From NCBI GenBank assembly GCA_937958675.1, contig CALGND010000026.1, forward strand, positions 1-64,000: DNA of 64,000 nucleotides, read 5' to 3'. Shown here piece by piece: positions 53,346 to 62,309 of this stretch. Each line of letters opens with the position of its first letter. Positions within the stretch are counted from its first letter, which is position 1. Under the pieces are notes generated by a model. That model worked only from the letters and a program-made list of their open reading frames with translations. It made no database searches and was not told the DNA's origin. The translations under genes were made by a program, and so were the position numbers. This DNA comes from an uncultured Granulosicoccaceae bacterium (GTDB taxonomy: Bacteria > Pseudomonadota > Gammaproteobacteria > Granulosicoccales > Granulosicoccaceae).

Positions 53346-55522
53346 TGTTCTACGCTGTCGAATGGCCCTGATAACGCATCGTTCGCGCCAGCTTGAGCGG
53401 GAAACGCCTCAATAGCAGGGTAAGCCGAGGTTTTACTCGGCACGGCTTCAAGGCTAGCTGAGGGTACATCTAGCGCTGAAGGGCTGTTCTTCACTCGTTC
53501 CCCATCAAAGTACAAATGTAGGCCCGGTAGTTTGGGGCTTGGGCGATCCAGTAGTGAATCTTGCTCAAACAGGCCTAGTTGAGCTGTACGCAGGTCGTCA
53601 TATTTACTACGGCTATAGTAATCAGCGGTTTTAACGTCGCGCAAAATGGTCGGATGTAAGAACACCATCAAATTGCGCTTACTTTTACTGGTCGAGCGGT
53701 AACGAAACAGGCTACCGAGTAAGGGGATGTCACCCAAGAACGGAACCTTGTCGCGAGTATCCTGAATTTGATCATCGATCAAGCCGCCCAATACAAGAGT
53801 TTGGCCGTCTTCTACTAACACTGTTGTTTTGATCGAGCGCTTGTTAGTGGTGATGTCTGATGCACCAGTAACTGATGTGCTGCTCACATCCGATACTTCT
53901 TGCTCGATTTCCATTTTGATGTTGTCGCCTTCGTTGATTTGAGGCTTTACCTTGAGGCTAATACCGATATCTTGACGCTCAATTGTTTGGAATGGATTGT
54001 TGTTTGCAGACGAGAGCTGGGTGCCTGTAACAAACGGGACGTTTTGTCCAACCACGATTTCTGCCTCTTGGTTGTCCATTGTGACCAGCGTTGGTGTTGA
54101 CAATATGTTGTTATCTGAATCAGACGCGATGGCAGAAAGCAAAAATCCAAAGTCAACACCGTTAGAGCCTGCGCGGCCTAAGGCCAACGACAGCCCATTA
54201 GCGAGTGTGCTAGGGGTACCATTTTGTGCGGCTAACGCAGTAGCAGCGAACTGTTGTGTCGCGCCACCTAGGTTAGTGTAAGCCGCCGGACGATTAGCTT
54301 CGGTGCCATCAACGGCGAAGTTAACGCCTAGGGCGCTACTGTTATTTTCCGAAAGCTCAGCGATGATGGCTTCAACTAGCACTTGTGCACGCCTAATATC
54401 CAGTTGTTCAATAACCGCTAGTATGCTGCGCATTTCATCAGGTGGGGCGGTAATAATAAGCGCATTGGTGTCTTCATCTGCCTGGATATCCACATTGGCA
54501 GTATCGCTTTCCTGCGATGCGCGGCGTACTATCGATGCAGTTGGGACGGTAGGTTGAGGCTGCGCAGCAGCTCCATTGGCGTTCGCTGCGGGGGCGGCGG
54601 CGGCAGGAGTCGCTGCGCCAGCGGCGCTATCGTCGCCTCCTGTGCCAATTTTGGCTTGCCCTGCTGATACGCCAGTGAGTATCTGGAGTAGATCGGCTGC
54701 GTTTGCATAACGTAAGTACACAACGCGTGTGTTACCACCAGACTCGACGGGTGTATCGAGATTGGAGATCAAACCGCGCATACGAACTCTAGCGCTGTTT
54801 TCGCCGCTGAGTAATATGCTGTTAGTGCGCTCGTCGGCAGCGAAGCGAACGCTAGTCGGCGAACCCGCTCCCTGTCCAGCTCGGCTTTGCAATGCAGTGA
54901 GCAGGCGTATCACTTCTCGCGCTGATGCGTGATTTAAACGAACGACTTCGACTTCTTCTTTGTCGGGGCGGTCAATGTCTTTGATAATACTTAACAGACG
55001 TTGAATGTTGGCAGCTCTGTCAGTGATGATGAGCGTGTTGGTAGAGGCATATGCGGCCAGATGACCTTGCTGCGGTACCAGAGGCCGCAGTATCGGCACC
55101 AATTGCGCTGCAGGAACGTTATCAACCTTAATAACCTGTGTTACTAACTGATCGCTAGCATTACCGTCGTAGTTTGGTACTGGGCCTTGCTTAGCGTTGA
55201 CGTCAGGAACGATTTTAATTAAATCACCACGAGGTACGGCTGAGTATCCATGCACTTGCAGAACAGATAAAAAGGTTTCGTAGAGCTCTTCATCGTTTAG
55301 TGGATTAGCTGATATGACGGTCACACGGGCTTTGACACGAGGGTCGACGACGAAGTTCTTGCCGGACTGACGCGATACCGTTTGAATCAAGGAATGAATA
55401 TCCGCGTTCTTCAAATTTAGCGTGAAGGTGCCGTCGTCTTGGGCTATCGCTGTTGAACTACCCAGCGCTAAACCCAGCGTTAGTACCGCAATCAGTTTTA
55501 AGTGCACTCGTGCATTTATCAT
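53342..55522 (-). CDS. gspD: Type II secretion outer-membrane secretin GspD
   Basis: This 726-residue protein has a signal peptide (to SSTAIAQDD), then N0 and N1-N3 domains (FTLNLKNADIHSLIQTVSRQSGKNFVVDPRVKARVTVI begins N0), an Ala/Pro-rich linker near 300 (GAATPAAAAPAANANGAAAQ), and the secretin pore with VPFLGDIPLLGSLFRYRSTSKSKRNLMVFLHPTILRD (in part) as signature. It forms the outer-membrane channel through which folded proteins exit. The C-terminal 60 residues are an added tail. It overlaps gspE by four bases. Confidence 0.96.
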   Translation of the reverse strand: MINARVHLKLIAVLTLGLALGSSTAIAQDDGTFTLNLKNADIHSLIQTVSRQSGKNFVVDPRVKARVTVISANPLNDEELYETFLSVLQVHGYSAVPRGDLIKIVPDVNAKQGPVPNYDGNASDQLVTQVIKVDNVPAAQLVPILRPLVPQQGHLAAYASTNTLIITDRAANIQRLLSIIKDIDRPDKEEVEVVRLNHASAREVIRLLTALQSRAGQGAGSPTSVRFAADERTNSILLSGENSARVRMRGLISNLDTPVESGGNTRVVYLRYANAADLLQILTGVSAGQAKIGTGGDDSAAGAATPAAAAPAANANGAAAQPQPTVPTASIVRRASQESDTANVDIQADEDTNALIITAPPDEMRSILAVIEQLDIRRAQVLVEAIIAELSENNSSALGVNFAVDGTEANRPAAYTNLGGATQQFAATALAAQNGTPSTLANGLSLALGRAGSNGVDFGFLLSAIASDSDNNILSTPTLVTMDNQEAEIVVGQNVPFVTGTQLSSANNNPFQTIERQDIGISLKVKPQINEGDNIKMEIEQEVSDVSSTSVTGASDITTNKRSIKTTVLVEDGQTLVLGGLIDDQIQDTRDKVPFLGDIPLLGSLFRYRSTSKSKRNLMVFLHPTILRDVKTADYYSRSKYDDLRTAQLGLFEQDSLLDRPSPKLPGLHLYFDGERVKNSPSALDVPSASLEAVPSKTSAYPAIEAFPAQAGANDALSGPFDSVEQ

Positions 55523-55591
55523 AATTATTTTTTAACTTTCGTTAGTGTGCTTCTAGCAACTGCGCTAGTGAGCAAAGTGTTCAAGCTGAGA

Positions 55592-56506
55592 TTATTGAGC
55601 AAGTGAAATCGATAGTGGAACTTCAATACCATCGCGTAGCACTACGATTTCTAGGTTGTCAGCCTTAACTGCATTTCGCAAAGCCCGTATGCCTTGCTTT
55701 TGACTGTTTAACTGGATGTTGTTTACTCGTGTAATTACGTCTCCGGCAACAATACCCTGTGCTTCTAGAATTTCAGGGTTTTGCTTAGGAGTTATACGGT
55801 AGCCGAGCAATTTGCCGTTTTCTTGATAGGGTTCGGCCGCAACAACTCTGCCCAGTAGTGCAGGGTTGCGAGCCATCATGTCGCGTATCTGGCCAGGGTT
55901 AGTGGGTATCTCAACTGGCGTATTTGGGTCGCTGCCTGCGCCGCCACTGTTGCCAGCGTTAGACGGCTGTTCTGTCGGAATCGGGCGCATAGCAATTGGC
56001 GCTTCGTCGGACAGTTGAAGCTTTTCATCCTTGCCTCGATTACTCAGAATGACGTATTCCGGGTGAACCTCTTTGAGCGTTGTTTCGCCAGAAACCTTGT
56101 CGCCTACCCAATAAGCTGATTGCTCCGCAGAGCCTGCGCTAATGATAGCGATAGCTTTCTCTTGTGGTGTGTAAGCAAACACGCCAGCCAACTTCAAATT
56201 GAGCTTAGTGTTCTCTATTGGTCGATCCGGTTCTTTCTTCTCTACTTCCACGACTTTTGCGCCGGCTTCACCGAACAGATGCGCTCCGATAATCGCTTTG
56301 CTCTGTTGTACGGGATCAACGCTTTGTTTTTTGCTGGTTGCCGCTGAGCTAGTATTAGCCACAGCACCAATAGCCGGCTGCGGCAAAAATTTTAAGGCGA
56401 GCACCGCCAAGCTAATGCCGATGGCAATCACCAAGACATTGTTTACCCACTTGGGCAACCTTGTAGAAGATTTAGCGAGCAGCGCATCTGCTGTATTCGC
56501 GCTCAT
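55592..56506 (-). CDS. gspC: Type II secretion protein GspC (inner-membrane anchor with PDZ domain)
   Basis: This 304-residue protein has an N-terminal membrane anchor (WVNNVLVIAIGISLAVLALKF), a HR domain (LNLKLAGVFAYTPQEKAIAIIS and YWVGDKVSGETTLKEVHPEYVILSN) and a C-terminal PDZ domain (ILEAQGIVAGDVITRVNNIQLNSQ). GspC links the inner-membrane platform to the secretin. It is the first gene of the operon. AAGGTAAACGAAC precedes the ATG, and promoter sequences must lie in the region 56507-57027. Confidence 0.94.
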   Translation of the reverse strand: MSANTADALLAKSSTRLPKWVNNVLVIAIGISLAVLALKFLPQPAIGAVANTSSAATSKKQSVDPVQQSKAIIGAHLFGEAGAKVVEVEKKEPDRPIENTKLNLKLAGVFAYTPQEKAIAIISAGSAEQSAYWVGDKVSGETTLKEVHPEYVILSNRGKDEKLQLSDEAPIAMRPIPTEQPSNAGNSGGAGSDPNTPVEIPTNPGQIRDMMARNPALLGRVVAAEPYQENGKLLGYRITPKQNPEILEAQGIVAGDVITRVNNIQLNSQKQGIRALRNAVKADNLEIVVLRDGIEVPLSISLAQ

Positions 56507-57027
56507 GTTCGTTTACCTTATTGTTTTGTTAAGGAGTGTGCCTTAACTTCCTGTGCTATCTAGTATTCAGAGTCCACTGATAGCGGCCGATCAGTTTACC
56601 TGTTTGTAGGGTTATTGCTCAATATTGTCTTAATTGACACACATTGCGCTTATGCTCGGATTATGCGCATAGGCCCGCAATTGGCACTACTTATATAGGT
56701 GCTTATCAAGGCTTTAGATACATATCAGCGCTACTAATTCATTTTCCGTATAGATTACGCCACCAATCGATGAGGTTACGGCTTGTTAAGTGTGAGCTCA
56801 GACTCGCATCGCCAACCTTCAATTGCCATATCAAGCGATAAGCATTGATAAATTTACGAACTTATTGCAGTGATGGATTTGCGTTGGAGGGGAGAGTGAT
56901 ACTGATCGCCAATAAATTGGCGAAACGTTGTTTGGTGAGTTTACTGCTTGTTCGGGCCAAAGTTTTTGGCCCGAACAGGTTTATGGTGGTGTCGCTAAAA
57001 AGCTCGACCAGAAGTCGCGATGACCTC
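56507..57027. other. Intergenic region between gspC promoter and hup-like gene
   Basis: No gene is supported in these 521 bases. The right end holds two strong hairpins: TCGCCAAT/ATTGGCGA around AA (56906-56923), and a 13-bp perfect stem TGTTCGGGCCAAA/TTTGGCCCGAACA with a three-base loop (56949-56977). They sit downstream of the HU-like gene on the minus strand and are the likely terminator of that gene. The gspCDEF promoter should lie between 56507 and about 56700. Confidence 0.6.
56949..56977 (-). terminator. Strong hairpin ending the HU-like gene
   Basis: Arms 56949-56961 and 56965-56977 are perfectly complementary over 13 bp with a GTT loop. On the minus strand it follows the HU-like stop by 50 bases; no long T-run comes after it, so it may act as a 3' stabiliser as much as a terminator. 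Confidence 0.7.
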
Positions 57028-57396
57028 TTAAACCATATCTTTCAAACCTTTCAAAGGTAGTACTTTAACAACCTTACGAGCTGGCTTAGCTTTGAACACA
57101 GTCTCTTCACCCGTGAATGGGTTGATACCTTTACGTGCTTTAGTAGCAGGCTTCTTGATAACTTTGATTTTCATCAGGCCCGGTACGGCGAACAAGCCTG
57201 GACCACGTGGCTTAAGATTGTCTTGAATAACCTCTGCAAGCGCATCAAATACGCCAGCAACTTCTTTGCGGCTTAATTCAGTCTTTTCAGAAATAGTCGT
57301 CATGATTTCCGATTTAGTCGGTGGCTTCTTTACTGCTGCGCTAGCTTTCTTCTTTGCAGAAGCTTTTTTCTTAGTGACCTTTTTCTTAGCCGCCAT
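57028..57396 (-). CDS. HU-family DNA-binding protein with lysine-rich N-terminal tail
   Basis: This 122-residue protein has a basic tail of about 25 residues (MAAKKKVTKKKASAKKKASA) joined to an HU/IHF domain: TKSEIMTTISEKTELSRKEVAGVFDALAEVIQDNL (in blocks), GPGLFAVPGLMKIKVIKKPATKARKGINPFTGEE and KPARKVVKVLPLKGLKDMV. GINPFTGEE and KPARK are HU-type DNA-contact motifs. The tail resembles eukaryotic histone H1-type tails and would add nonspecific DNA binding. A clear GGGGAAT ribosome-binding site precedes the ATG. Confidence 0.93.
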   Translation of the reverse strand: MAAKKKVTKKKASAKKKASAAVKKPPTKSEIMTTISEKTELSRKEVAGVFDALAEVIQDNLKPRGPGLFAVPGLMKIKVIKKPATKARKGINPFTGEETVFKAKPARKVVKVLPLKGLKDMV

Positions 57397-57538
57397 ATAT
57401 ATTCCCCGTTTACTTAAATTAAAAAAATACGCACACTTTTGCGTGCGTTGAAGTGTTTATGCTTTTTCGAAAAAGCGCGCGAAAATTAACACAGATCTGA
57501 CGCTTCGAGTAGTTTTATAGATTAAAAATCGCAAAAAA

Positions 57539-57600
57539 CACTATATTTATAGTGAATTCTAATAGCGAAATTAAAAAAACACTGTTTTTATAGTGTTTTT
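57539..57600 (-). terminator. Two adjacent hairpins downstream of yggT
   Basis: CACTATA/TATAGTG (57539-57554) and AAAAACACT/AGTGTTTTT (57575-57583 with 57592-57600) share the CACT...AGTG motif. The second, read on the minus strand, ends in a run of T residues and is a good terminator for yggT, whose stop lies at 57620. The first lies further along the same transcript or in the promoter zone of the HU-like gene. Confidence 0.75.
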
Positions 57601-57619
57601 GTATAAATATTGAACACGC

Positions 57620-58225
57620 TTAAGTGAATGGGCCGAGGCCTTTAAAGAGGTAACCCACAACCATGATCTTAAGTGCAAACAAGCCTAATATCGCTACTAG
57701 GGCGGATAAATCGAATGTCCCTAACGGTGGGATCACACGTCTTATTGGTGCAAGAACCGGTTCAGTGATTGAGCGTAGCATTCCCTGCATTGGGTTGCCT
57801 TGGGCGGCAGGGAGCCAACTTAGTAGCGCCTGGATCATAATTGAATAGATAAACACATTGAATAGCAACGCGATCAAGTCGATGGCCGATCCTGTGAAAA
57901 ATTGAGTCATCGAAATGACAGCAGGATTAACAACGCTGGTAAACACATGCAGTGGGCCCAGCATAAGCAGCTTGAACAAAACGAACTTAAGTAACAACAC
58001 CAAAAAACAAAGCAGCAAGCTGGAGGTATCGTATTTTTTGATGCTTGGGATAAACTTTCGCATTGGTTTGAGCAAGGGGTCGGTGGCCTTGACAATAAAT
58101 TGCGCGAGAGGATTGTAGTAGTCCGCTCTGACCAATTGCATGACAAACCGCAACCCGACCAAGAGTGCGTAAATATTGAGCACTGTGCTCACTATGAAAC
58201 CAAGTGCTGATAGCGCAGGATTCAT
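57620..58225 (-). CDS. yggT: YggT family membrane protein
   Basis: This 201-residue protein has two YggT repeats, each with a helix pair: VLNIYALLVGLRFVMQLVRADYYNPLAQFIVKATDPLLKPMRKFIPS and FNVFIYSIMIQALLSWLPAAQGNPMQGMLRSITEPVLAPIRRVIPP. The NP...Q...TdPlL.P.R..iP pattern is diagnostic. Function is not settled; a role in osmotic or membrane protein homeostasis has been suggested. It is the last gene of the yggS-tal-proC-yggT run. Confidence 0.95.
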   Translation of the reverse strand: MNPALSALGFIVSTVLNIYALLVGLRFVMQLVRADYYNPLAQFIVKATDPLLKPMRKFIPSIKKYDTSSLLLCFLVLLLKFVLFKLLMLGPLHVFTSVVNPAVISMTQFFTGSAIDLIALLFNVFIYSIMIQALLSWLPAAQGNPMQGMLRSITEPVLAPIRRVIPPLGTFDLSALVAILGLFALKIMVVGYLFKGLGPFT

Positions 58226-58270
58226 TTAGTTTTCTCCGTGCAAATTAACCGCTCTAGTGTAGTCGTTATT

Positions 58271-59098
58271 CTACGGCGCTGCGCCAAATTCATCGCCGAG
58301 TTCGATTGCCCGGTCATTCGCGGCCTGCATGGCTTCACTAACAATGTCGGCAAACTTACGTTGGTCGAATGCTGCAAGGGCTGCAGCAGTGGTGCCGCCT
58401 TTAGATGTAACGTTTTCGCGCAGCTGTGCTGGTGCGGTGTCACCTTGTCGTGCCATGCTGGCAGCACCGTAGGCCGTTTCGATGGCTAGCGTAGTAGCCG
58501 ATTGTTCATCTAAGCCAAGCTTAACGCCTGCTGTGACCATGTGTTCGATCAAGTTAAAGAAGTAAGCCGGACCACTGCCCGACACCGCAGTGACGGCATC
58601 GAGTTTGGATTCGTCGTCAACCCAAAGGCACACCCCTGCGCTTTGCAATAACTGTGTAGCTACGGCTTTGTGGGTCTCGCTACAGGCATGATTAGCGAAC
58701 AATGCAGTGGCGCCAAGCCCGAGAAGGGCTGGCGTGTTGGGCATGCAGCGTACTATTGGTGTGGCCTCTGGCAGCCAGTTGCGCATAGAGCCTTCGCGAA
58801 CACCAGCTGCAACTGATATCACTAATGGCGCATAGCTACCAGCAACAGCATCGTTAATGCTGCTGCAAACTAGTTGAACGATATTGGGTTTAACTGCGAT
58901 GATAATGCCGTCAGCGGCGGGCGCGTCGGCAAGTGAGGTAAAGGTTTTTACACCTGCACTGTTGTTGAGCCGCTTTAATGCGTCTTCGCTGATGTCGACA
59001 ACATTTATGTCAGACGCGCTCGCGCCATTTTTGATCAAACCACCGATGAGGCTGCTGGCCATGTTGCCAGCGCCCATGAAAGTCCAAGTAGTCGCCAT
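58271..59098 (-). CDS. proC: Pyrroline-5-carboxylate reductase
   Basis: This 275-residue enzyme makes proline from pyrroline-5-carboxylate. WTFMGAGNMASSLIGGLI is the NADPH loop, IIIAVKPNIVQLV follows, and VRCMPNTPALLGLGATALF and AVSGSGPAYFFNLIEHM with ENVTSKGGTTAAAL complete the family pattern. Its ATG lies one base from the stop of tal. It is part of the common yggS-proC-yggT group, here interrupted by tal. Confidence 0.97.
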   Translation of the reverse strand: MATTWTFMGAGNMASSLIGGLIKNGASASDINVVDISEDALKRLNNSAGVKTFTSLADAPAADGIIIAVKPNIVQLVCSSINDAVAGSYAPLVISVAAGVREGSMRNWLPEATPIVRCMPNTPALLGLGATALFANHACSETHKAVATQLLQSAGVCLWVDDESKLDAVTAVSGSGPAYFFNLIEHMVTAGVKLGLDEQSATTLAIETAYGAASMARQGDTAPAQLRENVTSKGGTTAAALAAFDQRKFADIVSEAMQAANDRAIELGDEFGAAP

Positions 59099-59099
59099 G

Positions 59100-60221
59100 T
59101 TAGGCTTGCTTGCTTAGGCGTTGTCGCTTCTCGCCTAGCACGTCAAGGAGGCGATCAAACGACGAGGCAAAAGACTCAATACCCGCTTCTTCTAGCTTGT
59201 CGGTTATCACGTTAAGTGGTATGCCTATCTCGCCGAGGGCTGATAGTTGCTTGTGCGCATCTGCTAGATTGTTTGCTAATCGTGCCTCAGCGGTGCCGTG
59301 ATCACGAAACGCATCCATCGTTTTAGGGGGCACGGTGTTGACAGTTTCCGGGCCAATTAGTTGCTCTACATATAATACGTCAGAGTAGTCGGCGTTTTTG
59401 GTGCCCGTGCTTGCCCACAGTAAGCGCTGCGGCTGTGCACCTTGCTCGCGAAGGTTGGCAAATTTGTCGCTACCAAAGAGGTTAGCGAAATGGCCGTAAG
59501 CGACTTTGGCATTGGCAATAGCAATAAGGCCTTTTAGGTCGCTAGCTGCTGCATCGCTAGATTGATCGAGCGCTGAATCCACTTCGGTATCAACGCGACT
59601 AACAAAAAAACTGGCCACTGAAGCGATGTTGTTTACCGGGTTGCCATCCTCATGTCGAGCCTGTAGGCCACGAATATAGGCTTGGGCGATTTCGAGGTAA
59701 CGTTGCACGCTGAACAACAGTGTGACGTTTACGTTGATGCCTTTGCGTATTAGTTGTTCGAAAGCCACAACACCTGCTTTGGTGCCCGGTACTTTGATCA
59801 TTAGATTGTCACGGTCAACGCGTTTGTGAAGATCAAGCGCCATTTTAACGGTGCCATCAACATCATCTGCAAGCTCTGGCGTAACTTCTAAGCTAACGTA
59901 GCCATCAATACCGTTTGTGCTTTTGTAAGTGTCGGCAAAAGCGTCTGCTGCCATTTGGATATCTTGCACCGCTAGTTGAGTGAAGAGTTCGAGGTTGGTG
60001 ATGCCATCGTTTTTAGTAACGATGTTAGCGATCGCATCGTCGTATTCATTGGTTTTGGCGATAGCTTGCTCAAATATGGCAGGGTTGGATGTCAGCCCCA
60101 TTATTTGGTCATCTTGGATCAATGCCTGAAGTTCGCCATCAAACATGCTGCGCTGGATGTAGTCGAGCCAAATGCTTTGACCAGCCTGGTAGGCTCCGAC
60201 TAAGGGGTTAGTTGCGCTCAT
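59100..60221 (-). CDS. tal: Transaldolase
   Basis: This 373-residue transaldolase moves a dihydroxyacetone unit in the non-oxidative pentose phosphate pathway. MGLTSNPAIFEQAI, GYVSLEVTPELADD, NLMIKVPGTKAGVVAFEQLI (Schiff-base Lys) and LLFSVQRYLEIAQAYIRGLQAR are family blocks, and the length of about 370 is that of the longer subfamily seen in cyanobacteria and actinobacteria rather than the 317-residue E. coli type. It lies between yggS and proC, an unusual position. Confidence 0.96.
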   Translation of the reverse strand: MSATNPLVGAYQAGQSIWLDYIQRSMFDGELQALIQDDQIMGLTSNPAIFEQAIAKTNEYDDAIANIVTKNDGITNLELFTQLAVQDIQMAADAFADTYKSTNGIDGYVSLEVTPELADDVDGTVKMALDLHKRVDRDNLMIKVPGTKAGVVAFEQLIRKGINVNVTLLFSVQRYLEIAQAYIRGLQARHEDGNPVNNIASVASFFVSRVDTEVDSALDQSSDAAASDLKGLIAIANAKVAYGHFANLFGSDKFANLREQGAQPQRLLWASTGTKNADYSDVLYVEQLIGPETVNTVPPKTMDAFRDHGTAEARLANNLADAHKQLSALGEIGIPLNVITDKLEEAGIESFASSFDRLLDVLGEKRQRLSKQA

Positions 60222-60281
60222 AGGGAATCTCGTTGGTGTGTCTGAATCACTCCATTATGCCAGCGCAGGCATGTTTTGGGT

Positions 60282-60986
60282 TCATGAGCGTTGTCCAAAT
60301 ATAGCCGTACCGACTCGAACAATGGTTGCGCCCTCTGCTATCGCTGCTGGCAAATCGCCGCTCATGCCAATGGATAAGGTGTCCATTTGGGTATATGTCT
60401 GGCGTAACGATTCAAACATGGTTGCAAGTTGTGCAAACGGTTTGCGTTGTTCATCGATGCTAGATCGTACTGCAGGGATTGCCATTAGGCCTCGAAGTTG
60501 GAGTTGTTCATGTGTATCGCAGGCTGCTGCCAACGCTTCAAGCTCTGATTCCGTTACTCCGGATTTACTTGCCTCATTATCAATATTGACTTGCAAACAG
60601 ATGTTTAGTGGGGGGAGTTCGCTTGGCCGCTGTGCGGCTAATCTATTGATGATTTTTACCCGATCGACGCTATGTACCCAATCGAAGTGCTCGGCGATAG
60701 CCTGAGTTTTGCGAGACTGAATGCCTCCGATAAAATGCCAGAGGTAGTGTTCGTTCGGATAATCACGGCCAAGCGTTTGGATTTTTTCACATGCCTCGTC
60801 GAGGTAGTTTTCGCCAAAATGACGTTGCCCTGCTGTGTAGGCCGCGCGGATTGCCTCTATTGGTTTGGTTTTACTAACCGCTAATAACGCAACAGACTCA
60901 GGTTTACGTTGATATTGGTTTTCGAGCCTGCGGATCTCTTTTGTGATCCTTGTCACAGCGTCGGATACATTGTGCGTGTTGTTCAT
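60282..60986 (-). CDS. yggS: YggS family pyridoxal phosphate homeostasis protein
   Basis: The ATG at 60986 gives 234 residues; five upstream codons are open. It is a fold-type III PLP-binding protein that regulates PLP supply. LLAVSKTKPIEAIRAAYTAG contains the PLP Lys, FGENYLDEACEKIQTL, WHFIGGIQSRK, VDNEASKSG-like NIDNEASKSGV and LSIGMSGDLPAAIAEGATIVRVGTAIFG complete the pattern. It is divergent from pilT, the arrangement found widely in gammaproteobacteria. Confidence 0.96.
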   Translation of the reverse strand: MNNTHNVSDAVTRITKEIRRLENQYQRKPESVALLAVSKTKPIEAIRAAYTAGQRHFGENYLDEACEKIQTLGRDYPNEHYLWHFIGGIQSRKTQAIAEHFDWVHSVDRVKIINRLAAQRPSELPPLNICLQVNIDNEASKSGVTESELEALAAACDTHEQLQLRGLMAIPAVRSSIDEQRKPFAQLATMFESLRQTYTQMDTLSIGMSGDLPAAIAEGATIVRVGTAIFGQRS

Positions 60987-61190
60987 CTCAGATATTGCCA
61001 AGTTGTGATGCAGTTTACGGAAGTTCTTCGGTAGGACAGGATCTCGCTAAGTAAAGCCCGAAACCGGCCGACAAAGTTGGCATCGAAGCACGTTTTGTAT
61101 CGCCATTGTCACAAGTTTCGGCTGATGCATTCGTTTAAATGACAACCCGCGTCGTAACTGGTCGCGTGAAATAGCCAAAAGGGTATAAGC

Positions 61191-62228
61191 ATGGATATCT
61201 CTCAACTTCTGACTTTCAGCGTTAAAAACGGCGCATCAGATATGCACTTGTCGTCTGGCATTCCACCAATGATTCGCGTTGATGGTGATATGCGCAGAGT
61301 TAACGTCCCGTCGCTGGACCACGCTGCTGTACAGGGCATGATATACGACATCATGAATGACAAACAGCGTAAGGATTTTGAAGAATTCCTTGAAACTGAC
61401 TTTTCATTTGAGATTCCTGACGTTGCTCGCTTTCGTGTAAACGCATTTAACCAAAACCGTGGCTGTAGTGCAGTATTTCGTACTATCCCAACTGAGATCT
61501 TAACTCTTGAGCAGCTCGGCGCTCCAAACATCTTCAAAGAGCTTTCGGCGTTGCCTCGGGGTATCGTGCTGGTAACTGGCCCAACGGGTTCGGGTAAGTC
61601 TACAACGCTTGCCGGCATGATGGATTACAAAAACGAATCAGAGCTTGGTCATATCTTAACAATTGAAGATCCAATCGAATTTGTTCACGAGAGCAAAAAG
61701 TGTTTGGTTAACCAACGTGAAGTTCACCGCGATACTATGGGTTTCTCTAATGCACTGCGCTCAGCGTTGCGTGAAGATCCTGACACCATACTAGTTGGTG
61801 AGATGCGTGACCAAGAAACCATCTCTCTTGCACTTACAGCGGCAGAAACGGGTCACTTAGTATTCGGTACGCTCCACACGAGTTCTGCTGCAAAAACTGT
61901 CGATCGTATTGTTGACGTGTTTCCAGCTGGCGAGAAGCCAATGGTACGTTCAATGTTATCTGAATCATTGCGTGCGGTTATCTCGCAAACATTGATGAAA
62001 AGAAATGGCGGCGGTCGAGTAGCTGCGCACGAGATTATGGTGGGTACACCGGCGATTCGTAACCTGATTCGAGAAGATAAGGTTGCGCAAATGTATTCAG
62101 CTATCCAGACGGGTCAAGGACATGGCATGCAAACACTTGATCAAAATCTGAAAGAGCTTGTTGCACGCGGTGTGGTGGATCTGGCTGAAGCTAAGAAGAA
62201 GGCTGCAAACCCAGATAGCATTACCTAA
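61191..62228 (+). CDS. pilT: Type IV pilus retraction ATPase PilT
   Basis: This 345-residue hexameric ATPase drives pilus retraction in twitching motility. MDISQLLTFSVKNGASDMHLSSG is the start, Walker A is VTGPTGSGKSTTLAGMMDY, and ILTIEDPIEFVHESKKCLVNQREV and LVGEMRDQETISLALTAAETGHLVFGTLHT (in blocks) follow. The AIRNLIREDKVAQMYSAIQ motif near 287-306 is diagnostic of PilT rather than PilB or GspE. pilU follows 81 bases on. Confidence 0.98.
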   Translation: MDISQLLTFSVKNGASDMHLSSGIPPMIRVDGDMRRVNVPSLDHAAVQGMIYDIMNDKQRKDFEEFLETDFSFEIPDVARFRVNAFNQNRGCSAVFRTIPTEILTLEQLGAPNIFKELSALPRGIVLVTGPTGSGKSTTLAGMMDYKNESELGHILTIEDPIEFVHESKKCLVNQREVHRDTMGFSNALRSALREDPDTILVGEMRDQETISLALTAAETGHLVFGTLHTSSAAKTVDRIVDVFPAGEKPMVRSMLSESLRAVISQTLMKRNGGGRVAAHEIMVGTPAIRNLIREDKVAQMYSAIQTGQGHGMQTLDQNLKELVARGVVDLAEAKKKAANPDSIT

Positions 62229-62239
62229 GACTAGAGTAC

Positions 62240-62273
62240 GCGATGCAGCATTGCTGCATCGCTGGTTTAAACC
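62240..62273. repeat. Palindromes between pilT and pilU
   Basis: A 23-base perfect palindrome (62240-62262, arms of 11 with one central base, based on GATGCAGCA) is followed by GGTTTAAACC (62264-62273). The pair lies 11 bases after the pilT stop and may terminate or process part of the transcript before pilU; no strong T-run follows. Confidence 0.7.
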
Positions 62274-62309
62274 TTATATATAAAAAAGATATTAGAGCGG
62301 GAAGGGAAT

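Noticed and set aside
56644-56841. Open frame of 65 codons in the gspC-hup gap
   Set aside because: It starts with TTG, has no ribosome-binding site and shows no compositional or family evidence of coding.
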